Source: an uncultured Eubacteriales bacterium (GTDB lineage Bacteria; Bacillota; Clostridia; Oscillospirales; Oscillospiraceae). From it: a DNA stretch of 64,000 bases. How positions within the stretch are numbered: the stretch's first letter is position 1; each line of letters starts with the position of its first letter. The position numbers and the translations under genes are program-made. Positions 27,136-35,075 of this stretch are shown here, piece by piece. Below the pieces are notes generated by a model. The model ran no database searches. It saw nothing but the letters and a program-made list of their open reading frames with translations, and was not told the origin of the DNA. The stretch covers positions 8,268-72,267 of the forward strand of contig CABVBV010000001.1 of assembly GCA_902496595.1 (NCBI GenBank), written 5' to 3'.

Positions 27136-28346
27136 TTTGCGAGCTTGTACACTTCGACTACATCTTCCTTATGGAGAAGAAATATGCCCCAGCCGGTGCC
27201 TACGTTCTTCCGGCCGCGCATCGCGTTCTCAGCCATTTCTTCAAAGCACTCGTCCCCTATGCCGGCTTCAGACAGCCTCGTCGGCAGACCGAGCGAAACC
27301 GTCCACTGCTCCAGGCGACGTATCATCTCCTCGACGACATCGTCCTCCCTGTCGTGCCCAATGTCTGTCACGTTGAAGACATTTCTCGCGTATTGCAGGA
27401 ACTTTCCCCTGTTCTCCGGAGAGACCCTTTTCCACACATATTTCATCCATGCAGGAGTTATTATTGCCAGCGACGCGCCGTGAGTCATGTTATAAAAGCT
27501 GCTCAGCTCATGGCCCATGTCATGGCTCGCCCAGTCTCCGTGAGTCCTGCCCATCTCAAGTATTTTATTATGGGCAATCGTCCCGGCCCACATTATCTGG
27601 CTCCTGGAGCCATAGTTCTCAGGCTCGGCAATGACCTTCGGGCCGTGTATCAGGAGCGTCCTGATAATGGCCTCTATCATGTGGTCGGAGAGATCCTCGT
27701 CCGGATACGGGACAAAGTATCTCTCTGTCAGATGCGACACTATGTCATATACTCCGCAGGCCGTCTGATACGGCGGCAGGCTGTAACAAAACTCCGGATT
27801 TGAGATGCAGAACTTGGGTATCAGGCACTCTCCGCCCGTATATCTCTTAGTCCTTGTCTTCTCGTCGGTTATGCAAATGCCGAACGACATCTCGCTGCCC
27901 GCTGCAGGAATCGTCAGCACAACGGCGACCGGCACGGCTTTTTTGAAGCGGTTCTTGGGGAAAATGTAGTCGTTCCACAGGTCTTCGTCCTTTCCCAGCT
28001 TTACCCCTGCCGCGATAGCCTTGGCCGTATCTATGGCGCTGCCTCCGCCTATGGCCAGGATCAGGTCGGGTTCATATTCCCTGCATACCTCAATGCCCTC
28101 CATGACCTTGGACAGCACCGGATTGGGAACCACGCCTGTAAACTCCAAATAATCAAATCCATTGGATATCAGCGCTTTCCTGACCTCGTTTACAGCCCTC
28201 TCCGGCGTACTCATCGTCCGGCTCTCGCCATAGTGCACCACCATTATCTTTTTGGCATTCTGCTCTCTGAGAGCATCGGGGAAAAAGTCCATGGCATCCT
28301 TGCCGAATATGTACCTGGTCGGGCAGTAAAAGTTGAAACTGAGCAT
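27132..28346 (-). CDS. iron-containing alcohol dehydrogenase
   Basis: The protein has 404 residues, close to the family length. NAD(P) binding is shown by LILAIGGGSAIDTAKAIAAG, and the metal site by the DI-x2-H segment VYDIVSHL and the later SHDMGHELSSFYNMTHGA, whose His residues are the usual ligands. The protein resembles NADPH-dependent butanol-dehydrogenase-like (YqdH-type) enzymes, which reduce aldehydes to alcohols. It follows dctP after a strong hairpin and is translationally coupled to the SLC13 permease. It most likely handles an aldehyde or alcohol derived from the TRAP-imported substrate. Confidence 0.85.
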   Translation of the reverse strand: MLSFNFYCPTRYIFGKDAMDFFPDALREQNAKKIMVVHYGESRTMSTPERAVNEVRKALISNGFDYLEFTGVVPNPVLSKVMEGIEVCREYEPDLILAIGGGSAIDTAKAIAAGVKLGKDEDLWNDYIFPKNRFKKAVPVAVVLTIPAAGSEMSFGICITDEKTRTKRYTGGECLIPKFCISNPEFCYSLPPYQTACGVYDIVSHLTERYFVPYPDEDLSDHMIEAIIRTLLIHGPKVIAEPENYGSRSQIMWAGTIAHNKILEMGRTHGDWASHDMGHELSSFYNMTHGASLAIITPAWMKYVWKRVSPENRGKFLQYARNVFNVTDIGHDREDDVVEEMIRRLEQWTVSLGLPTRLSEAGIGDECFEEMAENAMRGRKNVGTGWGIFLLHKEDVVEVYKLAK

Positions 28347-28395
28347 GAATCTTGCCTCCCATCACCTAAAACTCGAAAATACCGCTCCTCTGTGG

Positions 28396-28427
28396 CAGCA
28401 GCCAGGCGGCCTGTCGCCTGGCTGCTG
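28396..28427 (-). terminator. intercistronic hairpin after dctP
   Basis: A perfect 13-bp stem (CAGCAGCCAGGCG / CGCCTGGCTGCTG) with a 6-base loop follows dctP. No U tract follows on the minus strand, so it probably protects the dctP message and lowers read-through into the alcohol dehydrogenase gene, giving excess binding protein. Confidence 0.6.
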
Positions 28428-28450
28428 TTTCGTTTCATTCCGGGATAAAA

Positions 28451-29539
28451 TCAGGGCGCTACGCTGGGATCCCTCAGGGCCTCTATCAGATCCATACCGA
28501 GTTCTCCCACGTCGACCTCTTCGACAAGCTGGTCGCATATATCCCAGGCTATGTCGTAGAAGAACTTGTCCGTATCCGCATCTGTGTATATGACTTCTAC
28601 TCCGAGTTCATCCATCTTGTCGAAAAAGGCGTCTTTCTCGCTGATCATAAGATCATAGCCGTCTGTCATAAATGCCTCGGCTCCGACCATGACGGCCTCC
28701 TGCTGGGCCTCCGTCATAGCGTTCCAGGTATCCATGTTCATCATGATGCCAGGCAGGATCTCCTGCATATTCGTGACGGTGATGTGCGGGCCGGTCTCGT
28801 AGAGCTTGAAGCCGTCGGTGGCGATCCAGCTGGTCAGAACCTGGTCGATAGTCTTACGCTCAAGAGCGTTCGGGACGTCTCCGATATTGATAGACATCGG
28901 CGCCGCTCCCCAGGCGGTGACAGCTCTGCCCGACCAGGCGCCGGAAGTCCTGACAAGGCTCCCGTTGAGTTGCGTGCCCGGATCTGTCACGCAGCTCTCT
29001 CCGACAAACACCATTATGCTGAACGGGAACGGGCAGATATACTTGACGCCGTACTTCGCAAATATTGCGTCAAGCGCCTCGTTGGTCACTTCGACCACTT
29101 CGCTGAATTTGGCGCCGCTGTAAAGGCCCGGGATCTCGAGAGCGGCCAGCTCGGGCATGATGCCGCTCAGGTACGAAGCCTGAAACTGGGCGAACTCCAC
29201 GTTCCCGGACAGCACGGCGTCGTAGGCCTCAGCGTCGGAAACCAGGGTGCTGCCGGGATACACCGTGATGTCAACGGTGCCCTCCGACGCTTCTCTCACG
29301 GTGTCGGCAAACAGAGTGTAGATCTCCTGACTGAAACTCGTGCTGGACATAGAGTGGCTGAGCCTGAGCGAGAAGCTCTCCGCATCTGCAAACTTGGAGG
29401 CTTCACCCGGAGTGTTCTCAACCTGATCCTGGTCTCCTGCGGGTTCCGTGTCCTCGGGCTCGACCTCACCGCATCCGGCAAGCAGGGCAAAGCAGAAAAC
29501 TACGCACAGGAGAATGCTGACAGTCTTTTTGATTTTCAT
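28451..29539 (-). CDS. dctP: TRAP transporter solute-binding lipoprotein
   Basis: The protein has 362 residues. The signal sequence ends in LLAGC with Cys23 as the lipidation site, followed by an acidic Pro/Glu/Asp linker. The mature part shows DctP family features: FSLRLSHSMSSTSFSQEIY near the start and AAPMSINIGDVPNALERKTIDQVL mid-protein. It captures an organic acid outside the membrane and delivers it to the DctQM carrier. It lies downstream of dctM and upstream of the strong hairpin. Ligand identity cannot be read; DctP ligands are usually carboxylates or, less often, sulfonates. Confidence 0.88.
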   Translation of the reverse strand: MKIKKTVSILLCVVFCFALLAGCGEVEPEDTEPAGDQDQVENTPGEASKFADAESFSLRLSHSMSSTSFSQEIYTLFADTVREASEGTVDITVYPGSTLVSDAEAYDAVLSGNVEFAQFQASYLSGIMPELAALEIPGLYSGAKFSEVVEVTNEALDAIFAKYGVKYICPFPFSIMVFVGESCVTDPGTQLNGSLVRTSGAWSGRAVTAWGAAPMSINIGDVPNALERKTIDQVLTSWIATDGFKLYETGPHITVTNMQEILPGIMMNMDTWNAMTEAQQEAVMVGAEAFMTDGYDLMISEKDAFFDKMDELGVEVIYTDADTDKFFYDIAWDICDQLVEEVDVGELGMDLIEALRDPSVAP

Positions 29540-29616
29540 TTCTTTCCTCCTTTTTGATCATAAATCCCATATTTTTATTGACGGCACAGGCCGCAAACGC
29601 TCTCATACCGGCCGTA

Positions 29617-31001
29617 TCACATCTTGCTCGGAAGCCACAGAGCTATATCCGGGAACACGCTCAGCAGCACCAGAGCTATACCGAACACTATCAGATACGG
29701 CATCGCGCCGCGGATGATATCCTTCATCGGCGTGTCTGTGATCGACTTCGTGACAAACAGGTTCAGTCCAACCGGGGGAGTTATCATGCCCACTTCCACC
29801 ATCAGCGTGGATACGACGCCCAGCCAGATCGTGTCGAATCCCAATTCGTTCAAAGTCGGAAGCAGGAAAGGAATCGTAAGGACGACCATGCTTCCCGGAT
29901 CCATCAGGCAGCCCAGAATGAGCCACATGAGGTACACGAGACACATTACAGTCCATTTCCCCATGCCGGAATTGGCTATGGCAGTAGAGATCGCGGAGGC
30001 TATCCCGAGGTAGCTGACGACATAGGTGAGGCCCAGGCCGCAGATCGACAGCATGAGGATCATGGCGCTTGTCCTTGCTCCCTGGGAGAATATGTTCACT
30101 ATCATCATCTTGTTCATCCGCCTCGTTCCCAGCACGATTATGAACGAACCGATGACTCCCACGCCCGCCGCTTCAGTCGGAGTGCAAATACCGGTGTAGA
30201 TAGAACCCAGAACGAAAACTATCAGCAGGAAAGGCCAGATTATGCGCAAGCCGACGCGCTCCTCATGGGCTTTGAGCTGCTCTCCGGAAGCCTCGCCGCT
30301 CTTTCCGCCGTTTTTCATCGCGTTTATCTGGTCGATGACCGCCTGAGCGTCCTCGTCCGTAGGCGTATAATCCTTTTCTCCTTAATCTCCTTGACAAGTT
30401 CGGGGTTCAGCTTGATCCTTATCATCGCGAATGCGCAGAGCATCAAGCTCATCATGAGCCCGGGAATGACTCCTGCCATGAACAGTTTCGCAATGGACGC
30501 CTCAGTTATGATCGCGTAGAGCACGAAGGGCATACTCGGAGGAATCATTATCCCCAACGTGCCTCCGGCCATGACTACTCCGCAGGTAAAAGCGGGATCA
30601 TAGCCTCTTTTGATCATCTCTCTTATTGAGATGCGGCCTATCGCCGCCGTAGTGGCCGAACTTGAGCCGCAGAGAGCTGCAAACACGGTCGAAGTAAGCG
30701 TCGCCGCGATGGCCAGTCCTGCCTTGAACTTCTTCATGCGCCTGCTCAGGACATTGAAAATGTCGGACGCTATACCTCCTTCGGCCAAAAACTCGGCCAT
30801 GAGCACGAACAGGGGCGCAACGACCTGATTTATACTGGTGCCCTGTACATACGCCGTGCTTACCAACTGAGACAGGTTGCTGTCTTTCATAAATGCCAAT
30901 ATGCCGACTGCCGCCGTAGTCCCCAGAGCCATACATATTGGAGTTCCTATCACGATGCAGACGACAAGCACGCCCGCAATCACTATTGATATCAGCGCCA
31001 T
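29617..31001 (-). pseudogene. dctM: TRAP transporter large permease, broken by a frameshift
   Basis: Two adjacent frames encode one DctM protein. The 5' part (from the ATG at 31001) carries segments such as LCGSSSATTAAIG and GTLGIMIPPSMPFVLYAIITEASI; it reaches a stop at 30324. The rest (SIYTGICTPTEAAGVGVIG and MITPPVGLNLFVTKS) continues in the -1 frame, with sense sequence GEKDYTPTDEDAQAVIDQI before its first ATG. The switch falls near a run of four A residues on the coding strand (30374-30377). Restoring one base gives 461 residues, a normal DctM length. Possible causes are a homopolymer assembly error, a real mutation or, less likely, recoding. The first internal ATG (30318) has no ribosome site. 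Confidence 0.8.
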
Positions 31002-31032
31002 ATGTTACCTCCCTAAGCGTCTCTTGTCCGCG

Positions 31033-31524
31033 TCAACGGTACTTTTTGCCGCCGGCCAGCACATCCAGAATTATGAACAGCAGCGTCAATATCATCAGCG
31101 CACAGCCAATTACAATTGACAGCACCAGCTTCCACTGAAGGATGGGCAGCATCGCATACGTAAGCCTGTTCATCTCGTAGCACTGCATCATATATTTCCA
31201 TCCGTAGATCAAAAGTATGGAGCAAAAGAAAATGGAAATTGCATACGAGAACGCTGAGACATACTTCCGCACCTTATCCGGGAGCATATTCAGTATCAGG
31301 TCGACCCGGACATGGGCGTTCTCCTGAAAAGCATAGCCGCCCGTGAGGAATATCGCCCAGATAAGCAGATAATAGCTGACATCGCTCGTAAACACGGTCG
31401 GACTCTCAAACACATTTCTGGCAACTACCTCGATCGCAGATAAGATGGCGATCGCAAAAATCAGCGCACCGGATATCACTCCCAAACAATGGTTCATCTT
31501 ATTGAGCCACTTAGGGTATTGCAT
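31033..31524 (-). CDS. dctQ: TRAP transporter small permease
   Basis: The protein has 163 residues and four membrane segments, as expected for DctQ: MNHCLGVISGALIFAIAILSAIEVVARNVF, then YLLIWAIFLTGGYAF..NAHVRVDLI, and two more. The ATG at 31524 has GGAGGAGG 5-6 bases upstream, so a longer upstream reading is not needed. It is first in the TRAP operon, and the promoter with operator copy 2 lies upstream. Confidence 0.88.
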   Translation of the reverse strand: MQYPKWLNKMNHCLGVISGALIFAIAILSAIEVVARNVFESPTVFTSDVSYYLLIWAIFLTGGYAFQENAHVRVDLILNMLPDKVRKYVSAFSYAISIFFCSILLIYGWKYMMQCYEMNRLTYAMLPILQWKLVLSIVIGCALMILTLLFIILDVLAGGKKYR

Positions 31525-31596
31525 TTCGTCCTCCTCCTTCAAAATTTATGTCTATGTCGCAAATATGGATGTGCCGTACGCAGTATGCGTAATTAG

Positions 31597-31624
31597 ATGC
31601 TAACACATCCTATCCTTTTTTCAA
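31597..31624 (-). promoter_or_regulatory. promoter of the TRAP/alcohol dehydrogenase operon
   Basis: TTGAAA (31619-31624) and TAGCAT (31597-31602) on the minus strand are 16 bases apart. The -10 box is weak, consistent with a need for activation. The -35 box is identical to that of the UGSC-like operon and has the same 13-base distance to the operator. Confidence 0.6.
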
Positions 31625-31637
31625 TAAGACAAGGCCA

Positions 31638-31671
31638 ATTGTCAATCAGGATGAGTTGACAAAAAGTTGAC
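31638..31671. promoter_or_regulatory. three-half-site operator, copy 2
   Basis: The element is ATTGTCAAT, nine bases, TTGAC, one base, AAAAGTTGAC. It matches copy 1 (24133-24166) at all 24 core positions and at 2 of the 10 variable ones. Confidence 0.7.
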
Positions 31672-31897
31672 TGTTTGGCGTTATGCAGCTCCGAATTTTG
31701 TATATATTGCACAGGGCCAAATGACTTCGCGTCGGCGCCTGGTTCTTGATCAAGTGCATAATATATTTTATGTGCCCATCAAACGCCATAAAATATTCAT
31801 ATATATCCGCATATTTCGCTTTTATTTAAATCGGCAAAGTACACAGAAGATTTTCGCGCCCTGCCGATGCAAAAACGCCGGCTCGGCTTTAAAACGG

Positions 31898-31931
31898 ACA
31901 AAGGCCCGCGCCGGGAGGCGCGGGCCTTTGT
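31898..31931 (-). terminator. terminator of the Hsp70/dynamin operon
   Basis: A 15-bp stem (left arm starts ACAAAGGCCCGC, right arm ends GGGCCTTTGT) with a 4-base loop lies 27 bases after the Hsp70 stop codon. The flanking A and T tracts make it usable in both directions. Confidence 0.75.
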
Positions 31932-31958
31932 CTTTGTGTTTATTTGGGTGTGAGGGAA

Positions 31959-33701
31959 TTATTGGATTTGGATCTCTACTTTCTTCGTCTGCTCGTCTAT
32001 TTGCTGCTGAAGGTCTCGGATCAGCTGCTCGCTCATGGCTTTGGCAAATTCTCCGTTCGGATTCGACAGTTCCAGCGTCAGCTGACGGCGCAGCGAGTTC
32101 TCTACCGCCCTGTTCCGGCGGTGCAGCAGCATCGAAAGATTGCGGAACCGGCTCGTCAGCGCGTTCAACACCTCCGACTGATTCAGCGTCGCCAGCAGCC
32201 GCAGGCTGAACGGCAGCTGCAGCTTCCGTATCCTTACGTCCGCCCGGATCTTCACCAGCGACATATCCGCCCTGTCTATGTCATATCTGTCGCATATGTC
32301 GTTTATGTCCTCCTGGATCGTGCCCAGCCGCTTCTCCATCCAGTCGCTCACCGCCTTATCGGCCTCGCGCATCCGCTCGGGATCACCGCACACTTCCTCG
32401 ACCCTGTCCAGTATGTAGCGCTTGAACTGCTCCTTATTCCTCGTCCTGCCCCGGTAGTCCAGCACAGCTCGGAACACGCCCTCCTTCTCCAGCAGCTCCG
32501 CCGCTATCGGAACGTAATTCGGCAGCAGGTGCGGCATTTGCAGCTCTATCTCCCGCTTTATCGACCCGCTCCTGAAATATGCCGACATCTCCGCCCTGAA
32601 TCGGCTCAGCACGTCGTCCGTCCTCGCCGCTATCCCCAATCCGCGTGCTATCGACAGCTCGGGCTCGGAGCACAGCGCCAACGTGGCCTCCGGAAAGGCC
32701 TCACGGCAGGCCTCCTGGAAAAACTTCATCCTCGACGCGCCGCCCGTCACCAGCAGCAGCTCGGGAGGATGCTCGCTCGTCATCTCCTTCGCACGCTCCA
32801 GCGTCTCCTTCAGCGCCTCCCGGAATGTGCGGCCGTTGAGCGCGCCTATGCCCCTGTTCAGCAGCTCCTCCATCCGCGGCCCGTTCAGCTTTATACTCAG
32901 CGTAAGGGCGTTCTCCGCGTCCGCATAGATAGGCGCCACGGAGCTGCACGGCGTCGCGGCCCACTTCTCCTCGTTTGTGAAGTACTCCTCCTTCAGCCGC
33001 CGACCGATGAGCTCGCAATAGCTCCTCCACGACGGGTACCGCTTGAACACCTCGCTTATCTCGCCTCCGTTCGGCGCCTCCTCCACGGCCTTCTCCAGTA
33101 TCAGCTCGTCCAGGAGCCCGCCGCCGAGCAGCACCTCGCCGAACACGCCCACGTCCCTCTCGTGTCCGTCCACTATATAGGCGTAGTCGATGGTGGACGA
33201 GCCTATATCTATGACCAGCGTCGGACGCTTGAGCAGCTCCGGCGAGAGCCCCAGCTCGTTGCAATAGTGCGCGTACAGGAACGCGGCTCGGGACTCGGAG
33301 ACGGTATAGAGGTTCACGAAGCCCGCCCCGGCGACGATGGCGGCGTAGCGGCCGCGGGCCTCCGGCTTCCACGCGGCAGGACAGCCCAGGGCTATCTTCA
33401 GCTCGTCGTCATGCAAAGTCTTGGCCAGCAGGGCATAGAGGCCCTCCGCAAACAGGCCGAGCTCCTTCCTGGCCTTCTCGTCGTACAAAAACCGGCTCTT
33501 GAACCGTGCGCTGCGGTCTTGCACCGCGTGGTTCAGCACCACGGCGTCGCCTATGACCGGCTCCCCGTTCAACCTCCCGACGATGGAGCGGATGCTGTTC
33601 ACGTTGCCCAAGGGCACCACCGTGGGCAGCATGGCCCCATGCCTCGAGACGACGGACACCGCGCTCTCTCCGTCGCCTATATCTATGCCGACGTATCTCA
33701 T
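31959..33701 (-). CDS. Hsp70-like ATPase (DnaK family, short)
   Basis: The protein has 580 residues. Actin-fold ATPase motifs are present: phosphate-1 YVGIDIGDGESA at the start, phosphate-2 LVIDIGSSTIDYAYIV near residue 175, and the adenosine motif LLVTGGASRM near residue 330. The part after about residue 400 does not look like the canonical DnaK substrate-binding domain; it is long and helical, ending in Q-rich coiled coil. This marks it as a specialised Hsp70, not the housekeeping chaperone. It is last in the operon and starts one base after the two-TM protein stop. It may remodel the dynamin-like complex; that is inference. Confidence 0.8.
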   Translation of the reverse strand: MRYVGIDIGDGESAVSVVSRHGAMLPTVVPLGNVNSIRSIVGRLNGEPVIGDAVVLNHAVQDRSARFKSRFLYDEKARKELGLFAEGLYALLAKTLHDDELKIALGCPAAWKPEARGRYAAIVAGAGFVNLYTVSESRAAFLYAHYCNELGLSPELLKRPTLVIDIGSSTIDYAYIVDGHERDVGVFGEVLLGGGLLDELILEKAVEEAPNGGEISEVFKRYPSWRSYCELIGRRLKEEYFTNEEKWAATPCSSVAPIYADAENALTLSIKLNGPRMEELLNRGIGALNGRTFREALKETLERAKEMTSEHPPELLLVTGGASRMKFFQEACREAFPEATLALCSEPELSIARGLGIAARTDDVLSRFRAEMSAYFRSGSIKREIELQMPHLLPNYVPIAAELLEKEGVFRAVLDYRGRTRNKEQFKRYILDRVEEVCGDPERMREADKAVSDWMEKRLGTIQEDINDICDRYDIDRADMSLVKIRADVRIRKLQLPFSLRLLATLNQSEVLNALTSRFRNLSMLLHRRNRAVENSLRRQLTLELSNPNGEFAKAMSEQLIRDLQQQIDEQTKKVEIQIQ

Positions 33702-33702
33702 C

Positions 33703-34530
33703 TCACACCTCCGCCTTGACGCAGGCGACGCCCTCGCTCAGCACGCGCCCGTCCTTCACGAGCGCGGGCTCCACCGTGGCGCTCCTGTTCGACGGCAGGA
33801 GCATGAAGAGCCCGGCGTTCTCCTCGCTGTACTCGACCATCTCGACGCCCTTCGAGGCCAGATGCAGCTTCACCGCCTCCGTCACCGCCTCGCCGCGCAT
33901 GGACTCCGGCAGGCGCAGCAGCTCCTTCGGCAGCGAGATATCCACGTCCCCCGCTCCGGCGCCGCTCTCGCGCAGCAGCTCGCAGAGCGTCTCCGCGTTC
34001 GCGTCCAGCTCCCGCACCGCCTGGTGCAGCCCGCTGCGCACACGCTTCGGGCTTATCCGCTGCTCCGCCCTCGTGACCAGCCTCGGCCCCTTGGCCCGAG
34101 CCGCCGCCGCAGCTCGCAGCGTTACGACATACTGCACCGCCAGCAGCAGCGCACCGGCTGCGCAGGCCGCCGCGACCGCCGTGTTCTTCATGGGATACGG
34201 CAGGAAAAACCAGACCGCCAGCGCCGCCAGAACGGCAAAGGCCGCGTATCCGAACCAGGGATGGACGGGCTTTTCCGCTCCGCCCGGAGTATAGCTCTGG
34301 AACACCTCCGGCTCGTCCACCCAGTCCAGGGCCCGGCTCTGGGCTTTGGCCTGGCGAACCAGGATATGGTAGGCGTTCCTCGTCCGGCTGTCCTCCGTCC
34401 GGGGCGCAATATTCAGCATCAGGCAGTCCCAGAACCTGTCGAGCGCGTTATGGAGCCCGTCCAGGCCCATGTCCTCGCTCAACTGCATCGTTTTTATCGC
34501 CTCTGCGTAGGCCTCTCCGGCGTATTCCAT
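33703..34530 (-). CDS. two-transmembrane protein of unknown function
   Basis: The protein has 275 residues. Two adjacent membrane segments lie near residues 93-113 (WFGYAAFAVLAALAVWFFLPY) and 118-140, with cytosolic domains on both sides. The C-terminal 110 residues are mixed alpha/beta and unlike GrpE or J-domain cochaperones. It lies between the 164-residue protein and the Hsp70-like gene and nearly touches the latter, so it could tether the ATPase to the membrane. I do not recognise a family. Confidence 0.6.
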   Translation of the reverse strand: MEYAGEAYAEAIKTMQLSEDMGLDGLHNALDRFWDCLMLNIAPRTEDSRTRNAYHILVRQAKAQSRALDWVDEPEVFQSYTPGGAEKPVHPWFGYAAFAVLAALAVWFFLPYPMKNTAVAAACAAGALLLAVQYVVTLRAAAAARAKGPRLVTRAEQRISPKRVRSGLHQAVRELDANAETLCELLRESGAGAGDVDISLPKELLRLPESMRGEAVTEAVKLHLASKGVEMVEYSEENAGLFMLLPSNRSATVEPALVKDGRVLSEGVACVKAEV

Positions 34531-34562
34531 GTCCTGTCCTTTCTCCGGGCAGCTCCGCCCGC

Positions 34563-35057
34563 TCAGGAGCAGAGCAGCGACCGGTACTCCAGCAGCTGCT
34601 TCGCGGCCTCGGCCTCCACCGCCTCCGTGAGCGAGGCCTTGCCTCCGTCGTTGACGCCCTTTGCGGCCGCGCCCGCCGCCAGCATTGCGCTCAGCACCAT
34701 CAGCGAGGTCTTGACCGCCTTGTTCCGGACGGCCGCAGAGGCCAGGGCTGTGGCTCCGGCGCCCGTGGCCGAGAGCACAAGGCCGCCCTTGTCCAGACCG
34801 CAGGGCATCGCGCTGTCCGCCAGCATCCGGCTGAGCTTTGCGGCCTTCTCAGGCTCGTTCACGGCCAGCTCGTCCAGGAACAGCCGCGCCCCGTGCAGCA
34901 CGCCCGTGGACATGAAGCGCTTCTCCAGCAGCTCGGTACGCCAGAGCTCCTGCACCTTCTCCTTCGTCAGCAGCGCCGCCGGCGCGCTCCTGATGCCGTA
35001 GACGAGCCCGTTCACGGCCTCGTTCCAATACTGTGAGAATCTTTCAAAGTCGTTCAT
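34563..35057 (-). CDS. small protein with hydrophobic C-terminal half
   Basis: The protein has 164 residues. The first 90 are polar and helical, then GLVLSATGAGATALASAA and TSLMVLSAMLAAGAAAKG form two Ala/Gly-rich hydrophobic segments that may insert in or lie on the membrane. I do not recognise it. It follows the third dynamin-like gene by 18 bases, and a membrane-associated accessory role is likely but unproven. Confidence 0.55.
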   Translation of the reverse strand: MNDFERFSQYWNEAVNGLVYGIRSAPAALLTKEKVQELWRTELLEKRFMSTGVLHGARLFLDELAVNEPEKAAKLSRMLADSAMPCGLDKGGLVLSATGAGATALASAAVRNKAVKTSLMVLSAMLAAGAAAKGVNDGGKASLTEAVEAEAAKQLLEYRSLLCS

Positions 35058-35075
35058 CTGGTTGCAGTCCTTTCA

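Larger units (their letters stand above)
31543..31958. other. intergenic region between the TRAP and Hsp70 operons
   Basis: This AT-rich stretch of 416 bases holds the TRAP promoter (31597-31624), operator copy 2 (31638-31671) and the terminator hairpin (31898-31931) of the Hsp70 operon. I see nothing else of note between 31672 and 31897; no open reading frame with a ribosome site is present. Confidence 0.7.

Noticed and set aside
30360..30390. Programmed -1 frameshift in dctM
   Set aside because: The sequence in phase is G AAA AGG, which is not a classical X XXY YYZ slippery heptamer, and no stable downstream stem is obvious. Mutation or assembly error is more likely.
31959..33701. Housekeeping DnaK
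   Set aside because: The protein lacks the canonical substrate-binding domain and is encoded without grpE or dnaJ among dynamin genes.
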